A stretch of 64,000 nt of DNA, from NCBI GenBank assembly GCA_022559845.1, contig CM040117.1, forward strand, positions 83,154,559 to 83,218,558. Direction: 5' to 3'. The stretch is from Amorphophallus konjac (lineage: Eukaryota; Streptophyta; Magnoliopsida; Alismatales; Araceae). Of this stretch, positions 1 through 10,728 are shown one piece after another. Positions within the stretch are counted from its first letter, which is position 1, and every line of letters starts with the position of its first letter. The translations under genes and the position numbers were made by a program. The notes beneath the pieces are model-generated. The model did no database searches, had not been told where the DNA came from, and was given only the letters and a program-made list of their open reading frames with translations.

Positions 1-1990
1 TACGACCAGGGTTTTCCCTGCGGGGACTTTGCCATTCTTGACATGCCATAATTCATACTTTGCTTTTATCAAAATTCTGACTTGATTTTCATAATAGCCC
101 TTTTGGCGAAATGTATATCATGAAATTCATATTTAGTTTGGGTCAAGACTGTCCCTATTTGAGACTGCTCTCGTATTGGGGATTACCAAGGTTGGTCATC
201 TCATCCGTCAACCTCTTGCCCCTGCATTCGGCCGAGTAAAGAAGAGAAAAGACTTTCAGATATACTCATGGCATGGCCAAGGTAGCAACTGTGTTTAACC
301 AAAGGAGCCGGCTAAGGACGCCGTGAAGTGTGTGAGGTGCCCAGCTGAGGGTTGCTCTTAACAAGCAGGGAGAGAATGTTGAATTCCCAGCGCGGGGTTC
401 TTATTAACCAAGGTGCTGCAAAAGCAAGCCTAAAGACTCTTTTGAGAATGATTTCAATTAAACAAAAGCTTAAGATAAAGGTTTAAAACACCACTCTTAA
501 TCTCGTTAAGAAGCACTTGATTTTGAAAATCATGCGTGAAGTAATGAGGAATGATATCATAAAAATGCGTACTTACGCCAATATGTTACCTTGCAACCCT
601 TGTTAAGCAGCTGCCGCGAGAGGTTGATCATCGTGGGATAGTCCTCTTTGGCAGTCAAAAGGATTGGAAGCAAAGGATTTGGAGTGGCTTAACAAGAAGG
701 AGTGGTGCCAAGACCAGACTCAGACGAATAAGGAAGAAAAGGAAAAGAGGCGAGGGCTAGAACTCCCTCACTAAGGCGCGGAGACCCTGATCACATGGAA
801 CAGTCTACAGAAGGAGCGGAAAATCAAGAAGAGGGGTGAGGACTAAAGCCTCGAAAGCAATGGGAGAATGGGCAGATGCCCAAGGCAGTGGATGTGGAAG
901 AAGTTGGGTCGGGTCCCAGAATCAGGAGGGATAGAAGAAGAAATTGGTAGATAGAAAAGAGGCGGATCCAGAGGGTCCGGAGGTAAAGGAGGAGAATCCT
1001 GATAGGAGGAATCCGGAGGTTCCGGACGAATATTGAAAGAAGGGATGCGATGCCCTGGGGAGAAATAGGGAAAAGATGATGGAAAAGGAAGAAGAAAATG
1101 AAGGATGTGATGTTCTGGAGATTAGAAAGATGAATTGGAAGAAAGATGGAGGGTCCGGAGGTTCCGGAGGAAGCAAATGCCGAGGGACGCGATGCCCAGG
1201 AGGAGAGAAAAATCCGGAGGTTCCAGAGGAATGAAATCAGGAAGGAGAAGGTGGAAAGGGGCGCCGTGCCCGAGGGAAAAGTCCGGAGGTTCCGGAGGAA
1301 GCAAATAAAAAAGGTGGAGAGGGGCGTCGTGCCCAAAGGGGAAAGTCCGGAGGTTCGGGAGGAGGAGAATGGAAAGGGGCGCGATGCCCGAGGGAAAGTC
1401 CGGAGGTTCCGGAGGGATAGAATCAGAAAGGGCGAGATGCCCAAAGAGGAGGGATAAAATTCCTAGAGGTTCTAGGGAGATAGCAGGAAAAGGGGCGCGA
1501 TGCCCCAGGGATAGTGGATAAAAAGATGAAGATGAATAAGACGGGAAGTGCGGAATATCGGAAGGTGCCGGAAGGCGGGGAAGATACGGGTTTGGAAACC
1601 CGGGAAGCAGGAGGTGCAAATGTATGCAATGGGATGGATGCGATGAATGCATGAAATGCAAAGAATATGAAGAATGTGAAGGGCGAGAGGATGAGATCCT
1701 CCTCCTAACCCTGGGAATGGCCCATGAAGAAAAAGTGATAGAGATGGATGAATAGAAAGTGGAACAAATAAGGGATGGCCCCTTAGCATTAAGATAACTG
1801 CCCCTCCACGGCAGTGAAAGTGTATGAGAAATAGCCCCTGCCGAAGCTTCAATGGTGAATGTCAACTCCCTTGGAGAGTGCAAAGTAATGGTGTGAGGGA
1901 GTTGGAAAGTTGGGCTCGGAAGCATTATGTTGCCCAAAGATTCAAAATTTGGAAATTGGAACAAAGGGTGCCCTGCCCGGCCCTTACACA
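1..1990 (-). other. Non-coding 3' region of the gag-like element with motif swarm
   Basis: No convincing gene. Several overlapping open frames on both strands reflect low-complexity repeats. Between about 960 and 1520 the sequence alternates a TCCGGAGGTTCCGGA motif with a GGGGCGCGATGCCC-type motif every 50-70 bases. The matching stretch in the other arm (9010-9720) carries the same pair of motifs. Confidence 0.6.
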
Positions 1991-3235
1991 GCATCAATGC
2001 TTGCGTGGTGGCGACTTGGCCTCTTCAATCATGCTTGGTACAATGATCCGGATTGGCATCCGGTAAATAAATTCTTGCGTCTTGAATAGCACGGTAGCGG
2101 CCAAATTCTTCTTTCGCGGCTCTTGATCATCCTCGGCACCTGTGCTTGTAGAAGGCCCCCCATTCCAAGTAGTAAGGGGACGTGAAGCGGAGGCGGAAGG
2201 CTCCATGAACGGTGGAGGCATGATGGAAAGCGTTGGCAAATGGATGAGCGTAAGCGGAGGTTCAAACACGTCGAGTTTCTCCCTTTGCTCGGAAGCAGTT
2301 GGGATTGGCTCGGGTGCAAAAAGGGGTGGATCCTGCTCAGGATTAGCCATGGGTAAGGGTAAAGGGTTAAATGGTGGAATAGGCAAAGTGGGTTTTGAAG
2401 GGATAATGGAAGGCCGAGGTGGCGGTAATGGGAGGTTAATTGGGGAAGGTTCAATGGTGGGTTCGACGGAGGCTAATGGTGTGGAGGTAGATGGCTTAAC
2501 GGGTGGAGGTTTAATAGTGGAAGGCTTGGGGGAGGCCAGTGTTGCGGAGGTTAATGGTGTAACTGGAGGAGGTGTAATGTATGCGGTGTCAAGGATATGA
2601 GGAGACTTACAATGTGCCGGTGTGGGTGATTGAAGTATCGACCCATCATCGTAACACCAATTAGTCTCATAAATAGGGGTTGGATCAGGGATGGTTTCAT
2701 CCTGAGCAGGAGGTTCATCAAATGGTAGTGGAGGGAGCGGGAAATTAAGGAAACTCGAAAGGGGTGCCTGCGGAGCTTCATCATCATCGTACACTGCCTC
2801 GGATTCTTCAAATGCCGGCTCTTGCTCACTTGAGCCGCCAACGCCGTAATCATCCCTCCTGTCTTTCCATTCTCTCTCCATCTTTGTAATCTCGTCCAAA
2901 GCGGCATGGAGAGGATTGACTGGAGTAGGAGGAGCCGTGACCCTCTTTATTTGTTCCTCCATCAAAGTAATCTTATCAAGCAGAGATTGTTGGAGGGGTT
3001 TGACTTGAGCAACCGAGGGCTGGCAAGGCCTTGAAGGAGGAAGGGCCGTATAAAAAGGCCGTGGAGGGGAGTTGACGGGATGACCTGTAAAAGAACCCGG
3101 ACGGGCCGGATTGCAAGGAGTAAATGGGCCTCGGGGCCGTGATGGAGGAGGAATAGAAGGAGGCGGGTGTCGGACCACCCGAGGAGGAGTGTGAATAGAA
3201 GGAGATGGGTAATGGGCTACCCGATTAGGAACATG
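1..3235 (-). repeat. Left arm of a large imperfect inverted repeat
   Basis: This arm is the reverse complement of about 7108-10728. Base 1 pairs with about 10728, and the similarity runs through the gag-like ORF to about 3235. The arms are clearly diverged, with many substitutions and indels, so this is two related elements in opposite orientation rather than a recent inverted duplication. The repeat probably continues left of the window. Confidence 0.85.
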
Positions 3236-3664
3236 AGTGGAAGAGGGAAGTGGGTGATGGGCCACCCGTGGAGGGTCGTAAATAGAAGAGGGATGTGGGT
3301 GATGGGCCACCCGATTAGGATTGGAAGGGGGAGATGAAGGAGATGCACCCTCAACAGCGGCCTTAAGGGCTTGGATCTGTTGAGGGGTGAGATGATCTAA
3401 TGCATACAAAATCTGGGAGACCTTCTCATCATTGGGACGAGAGGGTCCCGAAGGAATAGTGGCTCGTGATTGAGTAGGGGGACCATAAGGATGGACATTG
3501 CCCATGGGTCGGGCAACACCATAAGAATGAGGACGTGGTCCCTTGAAAGTATGGTGAGAATGATGAACATGTTGAAATTGAGGGGAATAAGATGTGCTAG
3601 GTTGATCACCCTCATGAATATTAATTGAATTGAACATGTTATTTTGTCTATCAAAGTAAGCCAT
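1994..3664 (-). CDS. Gag-like protein of a non-autonomous retrotransposon, function unknown
   Basis: An intact 556-residue frame starting at an ATG about 1.36 kb inside the LTR, in the position of gag. The N-terminal third is rich in Pro, His and Ser, with repeats of an RVAHHP-type unit at about residues 118-170. A short predicted helix follows at about 230-280. There is a conserved block YETNWCYDDGSILQSP near residue 345 and a long Pro-rich stretch to about 480. A basic C-terminal segment near 520-550 contains MPIRIIVPSMIEEAK. I see no zinc knuckle, protease or RT motif. The homologue at 6994-8469 keeps the CYDDGSILQSP block and the C-terminal segment, which argues that the protein has been under selection. 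Gag function is inferred from position only; I do not recognise a named domain. Confidence 0.6.
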   Translation of the reverse strand: MAYFDRQNNMFNSINIHEGDQPSTSYSPQFQHVHHSHHTFKGPRPHSYGVARPMGNVHPYGPPTQSRATIPSGPSRPNDEKVSQILYALDHLTPQQIQALKAAVEGASPSSPPSNPNRVAHHPHPSSIYDPPRVAHHPLPSSTHVPNRVAHYPSPSIHTPPRVVRHPPPSIPPPSRPRGPFTPCNPARPGSFTGHPVNSPPRPFYTALPPSRPCQPSVAQVKPLQQSLLDKITLMEEQIKRVTAPPTPVNPLHAALDEITKMEREWKDRRDDYGVGGSSEQEPAFEESEAVYDDDEAPQAPLSSFLNFPLPPLPFDEPPAQDETIPDPTPIYETNWCYDDGSILQSPTPAHCKSPHILDTAYITPPPVTPLTSATLASPKPSTIKPPPVKPSTSTPLASVEPTIEPSPINLPLPPPRPSIIPSKPTLPIPPFNPLPLPMANPEQDPPLFAPEPIPTASEQREKLDVFEPPLTLIHLPTLSIMPPPFMEPSASASRPLTTWNGGPSTSTGAEDDQEPRKKNLAATVLFKTQEFIYRMPIRIIVPSMIEEAKSPPRKH

Positions 3665-5022
3665 TATGCAAGCAATTTAGTGTGCAAACAATTTGCAAAG
3701 AAACACACAAGTTGTGATGGTTACCTTGATTTTATGTTTGAACCTTGGTGAATTAATGAATTTTAGCAAAGTTTGGAATGATTCACACAAGGGAAGAACC
3801 TAGTTTCAAATGTGATTTAACTCCAATGCCAACTAGGAACACTCTCTCACCACGTTTAGGCCAACTAATTCGGGACTTCAAAAGGGTACAACCTGCCCGG
3901 CGTCCGTGAGGGAATCCACGGGTGCGGGGACTTACGGAGGCTTGGAAAAGGGATTTCCAGTCCAAAGAGACGGGATGCTCAATGGAGGGTCGTCCCGATT
4001 CCAAGAGGGTGTGTGGATCCTAATGAAGATGAGGGGGCCTCCCAAACCAATGCAAAGAATGAATGCAACAGGGGAAATCAGGCCAACCACACAATATGAT
4101 CAATCAGTATGAAATATCATGAAAACTCACCCACGGGAAGGGTTCTGGAAACCCACAGTAAAAACACGCCCTGGCAGGGGGTGCTACTAACAAAAGACAC
4201 GACCGTATGACTGTCGTGAATCAACGTGAGGGGCCAGGGCAGTGTAAAAAGCGCCTTAGGGTGAGGCGCTATCAAGTAAAAAGATGCCCTGGAGGGGGGC
4301 GTGAATTCACAAACAAGCAGGGTAATCACCACAATATAATCAATCAATGAATATGAGCATGGCATGAATCATGGTGAAAAATCACGCAAGTAAAAGACGC
4401 CCTGAAAGGGGGCGCTATCCAGAAAAGAAATGACAGTGTCACTGTCGTGAATCATTGTGAAGGCCCACACAGGCAAGGTAAAAACACGCCCTGGTATGGT
4501 GCGCTACAAATCAAATGGACGCCTCTGGTCGAGGGCGTCAACTCTCAGGGGTACGCACGGCCGAATGAATAAAACGCCTTAGTGTGAGGCGTTACAATAT
4601 AAAAAGGCGCCCTGGAGAAGGGCGTGAATTCACAGACAAGCAGGGTATGAATGATAGAAGACGTCCTGTCAGAAGGCGTTTAGACATACATAAAATGCCC
4701 TGGGTGAGGGCGTGAAATTAAAAAGCGCCTCTGACAGAGGCGTTAATTCCCAGAAAGACCCCACAGACAGCAATATCAAACACTCACAGTCACGGCCAAT
4801 CAATAAATATATGAGTATTAAGATAGAAGCATGCTCATCAAAAAATTTTTTGGATAAGTGGAAATTCTAAAAAAACTATCAAACTGACAGATCACTTGGG
4901 GAGAGTGCAATGCACAATGGAGGGCGCCCGAGGGGCACAAAGGAGGGGTACCGTGGGTACCAAAGGGAAAGGGCACGCGAGGGTGCCAAAGGGGAAAGGG
5001 GTAATAAAAGAAGAACACAAAG
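3665..5022 (-). other. Leader between primer site and gag-like ORF, hairpin-rich
   Basis: No gene. It holds a conserved hairpin module at 3886-3940 also found in two chromovirus-type LTRs. From about 4160 to 4745 it has a run of short hairpins with ACGCCC-like 5' arms and GGGCGT-like 3' arms. The same stems continue inside the adjacent LTR. Confidence 0.65.
3886..3940 (-). other. Conserved GGGAATC-loop hairpin module, copy 1
   Basis: Plus-strand arms CCGTG (3904-3908) and CACGG (3917-3921) enclose a loop containing GGGAATC. The flanks GTACAACC upstream and CTTACGGAGG downstream match the copies at 21180-21235 and 60255-60312. Stem bases differ between copies while loop and flanks are kept. 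Confidence 0.7.
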
Positions 5023-6480
5023 GGTCCCACCGTGATCGCCAATTTGTAGATTCTAATAAATCCACTTAAACAAAGAAATATTAAGTGAATGAATAAAGCA
5101 TGAAATAGCACAAGGTGCTAAGAGGAGTTTGTGATCGCCAGAGACGCGAGGGTCTCAAGTGGAAAATAATAAGGGAAAGGATGATCGCGAAAATACCTCA
5201 AAGTGCGGGGATGTGAGTGCTTCCTTTCTCTTCTAGATCGGCCGGCCGATGAAGAGAGTTCTTGCTTTTGTTACCCTTGTAAAAAAAACAAACACCAATA
5301 AAGAAATTGCATTAGATATGTGGTGAGTGTGGCATCAAATCCTAAATAAAGATGAGCATGAAATCATGGTGAAGAACACACCTTAAGGGTGTTGGCCCTT
5401 AAACCCCTATGCAAAAGGGTGTGGAAAATATGATGAATGAATGCAAATAATAAAAGAGTGCAAGAGATGCACTAAGGGGAGATTCTCAACATGGTTGAGA
5501 AGAGAAAAAATCAATAAAAACAATGATGAAATATATGATGCATGATGCATGAATTATGAACTAAAATAAAGGATAAAGAAGAAGAGTTGAGATAAAAAAT
5601 CTATTTGTTGCTCCTTTGGCTTTGATGCTCGATGGGGAGAAGCTCTCAAAGGATGCAGACTTGAAGGTGGGAGACTCCTCCTTAGCCAAGCAGCAGACTT
5701 CAGTTCCTGTAAAAGAAGAAAAAAAGAAAAAGAAGAAGAAGACAGAACGGGAGAAGAAGGAGAAGAAGAATAACACAGAAGAAAAAGACAGAAGAAGATG
5801 GAAGGAGAAGAAGAGAAAACACACAGAAGAAGAAGAAGAAGAAGAACCGAGGGGAGAAGAAGAAAATCTGTAATCCAACCTATTTAACAGAGCCCATCGG
5901 CCCTATTAAATAGAATGAAGGGATAAGAAGGCAAGAGTCCAAGGGGGGAAAGGAATAAGAATGGGCAAGAGCCCCAATCAAGGCAGGAGTCTAACGAGGC
6001 AAGGACTCTCTGGGGAAAGGGCTGCGAAGCCAGAAGATGAAACACGCCCTTGGTCAGGGCGTCAATTCAAGAATTGACGACCTGTCATAGGGCGTTAATT
6101 CAAAAAACGCCCTGGGTAAGGGCGTCTCTTCCTGGATTAATTTTAGAAATAAACATTTCTTTTATTTGGAAATTCTAAGAAACGCCTCAGGGAGAGGCGT
6201 TAATTAAACCACGCCCCAATGTAGGGCGTGAATTAACATTTTTAAAATATTTATTCTTTTTCGAAAATTAGATAATGCCAGGAATTGACGCCCTCATCTC
6301 AGGGCGTCCTTTCATCAAGAAACGCCCCAGGTCAGGTCGTGTTTTAAAAAATGCCCTTCACCAGGTCACGAATTTATAAAATAGGTAAAATGGGGAGAAA
6401 TAGATAAAATGGGGAGACACGCCCTGGATCAGGCCGCGTTTTTAAAAACACGCTCCTCTCCAGGGCGTTAATTTTAAAAA
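4198..6480. repeat. Swarm of covarying ACGCCC/GGGCGT hairpins in leader and LTR
   Basis: At least 20 short hairpins. Perfect examples by arms: CACGAC 4198-4203 with GTCGTG 4213-4218; AGCGCCT 4250-4256 with AGGCGCT 4264-4270; AACGCCT 4573-4579 with AGGCGTT 4587-4593; ACGCCCT 6044-6050 with AGGGCGT 6056-6062; AACGCCTC 6181-6188 with GAGGCGTT 6194-6201; CACGCCC 6210-6216 with GGGCGTG 6224-6230; GACGCCCT 6287-6294 with AGGGCGTC 6301-6308. Loops are mostly 5-7 bases. Different copies change both arms together. Confidence 0.85.
5023..5041 (-). other. Primer-binding site of the left element
   Basis: On the minus strand the sequence TGGCGATCACGGTGGGACC lies three bases inside the LTR end. Its plus-strand complement ends in CCA, as expected for the 3' end of a tRNA. 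The first 12 bases recur at 16940-16951 beside another LTR, and the GGTGGGACC end recurs in the primer site at 53802-53820. I do not name the tRNA. Confidence 0.75.
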
Positions 6481-6609
6481 AGAGGGAAAGGGGAGAAAAT
6501 CCATGAAAAATAGAAAAAACACTCAAATAAGCTAATTTGAGGGTCAAATGGGGCATTACAAGATAATATGAGAAATACTCAAAGTAATGTCAATTTTGGC
6601 GTGTCTACA
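5045..6609 (-). repeat. 5' LTR of the left gag-like element (1565 bp)
   Basis: Bounded by TGTAGATTCT at 5045 and GTGTCTACA at 6609, giving TGTAGA/TCTACA inverted ends. The primer site sits just inside 5045, so this is the 5' LTR of a minus-strand element. It contains a purine-rich GAA tract (about 5700-5860) and part of the ACGCCC hairpin swarm (6040-6480). A second LTR copy is not in the window. Confidence 0.75.
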
Positions 6610-7107
6610 ATCGGGTCCCACACGGCCCCTCCGGTCATCACGCGGGCAACACAGTCACGACTTCGGGTGCTGCCAAAGAGACGTGAGAAGCCGCCCGTCA
6701 ACCCAAAATCGGTCCTCCCGGACCCATTTGTGTATCCCTTTACCTCCCTGTGTGGAGTGGGTGATATTTCATGGCTGTCATTATTGTGTAATATTTGTTC
6801 CGGGAGTACGAGATCGGCCGGGTCCGTCTTCCCCACGCCCGGTAGTGTGGAGGTATCGTTTCCGCTCCCTTCTTGGCATTTGCTTTCTTTCGTATATATA
6901 TCTTTATGCCGCTGCTAGAGAGCATGTGTAGGGATATCTAGCTCGCTATATAATGTTTATTACCGTTGCTGCGAGAGAGAGAGTGACCGTCCTGTGACCC
7001 GATCCGGGCATAAAAGAGAGCCGATCACCCTAGCTCATTACCGGTTTCTCAACCGCGCACGTCCGACGCTTCCCTCGTTAAGGGACAATCGTGAGCTTGT
7101 CGTGTCC
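6610..7107 (+). other. Unassigned sequence between two opposed elements
   Basis: This stretch lies between the LTR end and the start of the right inverted-repeat arm. Short overlapping frames occur on both strands without recognisable domains. It may be the leader of the plus-strand element, truncated when the left element inserted at 6609/6610, or a piece of another element. Confidence 0.4.
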
Positions 7108-8469
7108 GTGGTCCATCCCGCATCAGTGGCCCATCACTCGCCTCATTCTATTTCTCATCCTTCACGGCTCCAAGGTCCATTTATTCCTTGTAATCAGGCC
7201 CGTCCGGGTCCTTTAACGGGTCGGCCTATTAATCCCCCTCCACCACCGTCATATAAAGCCACCCTTCCAAGGCAATCATGCCAACCTTCCAATGTTCATG
7301 TTACACCCTTCCAGCAAAGCCTCTTTGATAGACTTGCTTCCTTGGAGGAACAACTTAAGAAGCTCACCAGCCCGCAGCCCGCTCCTCCTCCATCTCAAGT
7401 CAATCCTCTTCATGATTCCATGAATAACATCGCTAGGTTGGAAAAAGATTGGAAGGAGATAAGAGAGAATGGCATCAACGATATATGCGAGCGAGAAGAT
7501 GTTACAAGTTTTGTGGACGTCGTCTGCCCTCCACTCATCCGCACTACACATTTACATGGCTCTCCACCTCCATATACATATTCGCCTCCCCAAAATCCCC
7601 CACAACACCATACTCCACCACTTATCATTTCGTCTCCACCACGGCGTCCGTTGGATTTATTTAATGATGAAGATTTGGAGATGGTACAAGAATTTGAAGC
7701 TCCTCGAGATGCACCCCTTCCGAGTTTCCTTCGCCGTCCTCTTCCTCCACTGCCAGAAGACCCCTATGCTCAGGACTATGCCACAGTCACCGATCCAACC
7801 CCCATTTATGAGACCTCTTGGTGTTATGATGATGGGTCGATACTCCAATCACCCATACTGCCACACCATGAGTCTCATCCTATCCCTAACACCTCTCGCC
7901 CCATCTAGCATTTTCAATGCACTAAACCTTCACCTCCCGTAACCACACCAGTAGCCTCCATTCCATCAGCCTCCGCCGAGCCTCCATCACCCTCCACTAC
8001 GCCGGTCTTCGCCAAGCCTTCTATTATTCCTCCTCTTTGTCCGCCACCTCAGCCGTCCACTATGCCTATAACCCCTACTCCACTACTTGACCCTTCACCC
8101 TTACCCGTGGCTAATCCTGAGCAGGATCCATCCCTTTTTGCACTCGAGCCAACCCCGACTGCTTCCAAGCAAAGGGGGAAGCTCGACGTGTTTGAACCTC
8201 CACTTCCACCCATCCTTTCTCCAACACTTTCCATTACATCATCACCATCTATGGAGCCTTCCGCCTCCGCTTCACCCCCCTTTACTACTCGGAATGGGAG
8301 TGCTTCTGCAAGTATTTGTACCGAAGATGACCAAGAGACGGGCAAGAAGGATTTGGCTACGGCCGAGCTATTCAAGATGCAAGAGTTTATATGCCGGATG
8401 CCAATCCGTGTTGTCGTACCGAGCATGGTTGAAGAGGCCAAGTCCCCGCCACTGCTCACTAAGAGATAA
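6994..8469 (+). pseudogene. Gag-like protein, second copy with an in-frame stop
   Basis: Plus-strand homologue of the ORF at 1994-3664. Similarity starts near 7108 (SVAHHSPHSISHPSR, matching the RVAHHP repeats) and runs to the shared C-terminal MPIRVVVPSMVEEAKSPP. The YETSWCYDDGSILQSP block is conserved near 7810. A TAG at 7906-7908 breaks an otherwise single frame; the frame resumes without a shift to a stop at 8469. The first ~38 codons from the ATG at 6994 do not match the other copy, so the true N-terminus may be lost. Likely a decayed copy of the same structural protein. Confidence 0.7.
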
Positions 8470-10728
8470 TGTCAAACGTTGATGCCGTGTAAGTTTGTGC
8501 CCAAGGGCCGGGCAGGGCACCCCTTGTTCCAACATTCAAATCTTGAACCTTTTCTTCCATACAAGGGGTGAATGCCCATTCTGTTCAACACTCTTTATAT
8601 GTCACAATCAATGGGCATGGCGATGCTTCCTATCCCGACTTTCCTACTCCCTCGCACTATTGCTTTCCACTCTCCAAGGGAGCTGTCATTTACCATTGAA
8701 GCTTCATCATGGGCTTGTACTTTATCCATTGGGCCAATTGGCAATACACTTTCACAGCCATGGAGGGGCGGTTACGTTGGTGCCAAAGGGCTTTCCACAA
8801 TTCTACCCACCTTCCATTCAACGCCACCCATATTTCCGTCTATCACCGATTCTTCATGGGCCACTCCAGGGGTAAGGAGGAGGATCGCATCCCCTCGCCC
8901 TTCATGTTCTTCATATTCTTTGCATCTCATGCATTCTGTTGCATCCATGTCTTCATCGCATCCATTTTGTTGCATTCGCATGCATTTTCATTCCTTTTGT
9001 CTGGGGTTTCCAGACCCATATTTTCCCCATCTTTCGGAACCTCCGGATCTTCCGCATTCCCCATCTTGTTCATCTTCATCCTTGGGATCTTCGGGTCTCC
9101 TTACACTTCATAGGAATTGCACACCCTCCGATCTTCCCTCAGGGCATCGCGCCCTTTTTCGACTATTGCATCCGCACTCCCCAGATTTCTCTCTTGTCCT
9201 CTTAAGGCATCATGCCCCTCGGTATTTGCTTCCTCCGGAATCTCCGGATCTTTCTCTTTGGGCATGGCGCCCCTGCACACCCTCAAGTCCAGATCTTCTG
9301 GGCTTCTTACTGATTCTCCCTGGGCATCGTGTCCCTCGGTATCTTATCCCTCCGGAACCTCCGGACCTCCCTTTTAGGGCATCGCGCCCCTCTACACCTC
9401 CATATCCGGATCCTCTGGATTTCTCTCCCGTCCTCGCTGGGCACCACGTCCCATGGTATCTTCCCCCTTCGGAACCTCCGGTCCCTCCTGACCCTTTTCA
9501 TCCACTCTTCCCGGGGCACCGTGTCCCTCGGCATTTTCCTCCTCCGGAACCTCTGGACCCTCCATTTTTCTTCCGATTCATCTTTCTACTCCTCCGAGAC
9601 ATCACATCCTTCATTTTCTTCCTCCTCTTCCATCATCTTTTTCCCTATTTCTTCCCAGGACACCGCGTCCCTCGAGATTCTCCTCCTCCAGACCCTCTGA
9701 ATTCTTCTTCCCCTCATGATTCTCCTCCTCTGCCTCCAGACCCTTCGGATCCGCCTCTTTCCATCTATCAATTTCTTCTTCTAATTCCTCCTAATCACGG
9801 GTCCGACCCAACTTCGTCCACATCCACTGCCTTGGGCATCTGCCCTTTCTCCCACTGCTTCCGAGACTTTAGTCTTCACTCCTCCTGCTAATTTTCTGCT
9901 TCTTCTGTAGACTGTTCCATGTAATCAGGGTCTCCGCGCCTTAGCAAGGGAATTCTAGCCCTCGCCTCTCTTCCTTTTCTCCTTATTCGTCTGAGTCTGG
10001 TCTGAGCAACTACTCCTTCTTGTTAAGCCACTCCCAAATTCTTTGCTTCCAATCCTTTTATCTGCCACTTGAGGACAAATCCCATGATGATCAAAATCGC
10101 CTCTCGCGGCAGCTGTTCTAACAAAGATCGCAAGGTAACATATTGGCGTAAGTACGTATTTTTATGATATCATTATATCATTGCTTCATGCATGATTTTC
10201 AAAATAAAGTGCTTCTTAACAAAATTAAAAGTGGTGTTTTAGCCCTTTATCCTAGGACGTATCTTTATCTTTACTAAATCTCTTAAAAAGTGTCTTTAGG
10301 CTTACTTTTGCAGCACCTTTGGTTAAAAGAACCCCGCGCTGGGAATTCGACATTCTCTCCCCGCTTGTTAAGAGCAACCCTTAGCTGGGCATTCCACACA
10401 CTTCACGGCGTCCTTAGCCGGCTCCTTTGGTTAAACACCGTTGCTACTTTAGCCATGCCATGAGTATATCTGAAAGTCTTTTCTCTTCTCTACTCGGCCA
10501 AGTGCAGGGGTAAGAAGTTGACGGATGAGATGACCAACCTAGGTAATCTCCAATACGAGAGAAGTCTCAAATAGGGGCAGTCTTGACCCAAACTAAAATC
10601 AAATTTCATGATACATCTCGCCAAAAAGGGCTATTATGAAAATCGAGTCAAGATTTCGATAAATTCAAAATTATGAATTATGACATGACAAGAGTGGCAA
10701 AGTCCCCGTAGGGAAAACCCTGGTCGTA
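7108..10728 (+). repeat. Right arm of the inverted repeat
   Basis: Reverse-complement relative of 1-3235, carrying the gag-like pseudogene and the same downstream sequence. The arm ends at about 10728 only because the partner reaches the window edge at base 1. Confidence 0.85.
8470..10728 (+). repeat. Non-coding repeat region downstream of gag-like pseudogene
   Basis: A 440-residue open frame (8572-9891) covers much of it, but it is low-complexity and its homologue in the other arm is shifted and shorter, so I do not call a gene. Between 9010 and 9720 it repeats a CTCCGGAACCTCCGGA-like motif and a short hairpin motif. Hairpin examples are GGGC..GCCC around 9138 and 9376, and GGAC..GTCC around 9658. 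The remainder to 10728 is unremarkable. Confidence 0.6.

Larger units (their letters stand above)
1..6609 (-). mobile_element. 5' part of a non-autonomous Tat-like LTR retrotransposon
   Basis: Read on the minus strand this has an LTR (6609 to 5045), a primer-binding site, a 1.36-kb leader, a 556-residue gag-like ORF and then non-coding repeat-rich sequence to the window edge. The LTR starts TGTAGACACG, close to the TGTAGACACC and TGTTGACACC starts of the other Tat-type LTRs here. No protease, RT or integrase is seen in the 5 kb inside the LTR, so I infer a non-autonomous element that borrows pol; its 3' half lies outside the window. Confidence 0.7.

Noticed and set aside
5561..5878. Poly-Lys/Glu and poly-Ser/Phe frames
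   Set aside because: Both come from a GAA-rich tract in the LTR; neither has a domain.
8572..9891. 440-residue plus-strand ORF
   Set aside because: Low-complexity Pro/Ser/His/Leu product of the motif swarm; the homologous stretch in the other arm is open only in shorter, different frames.
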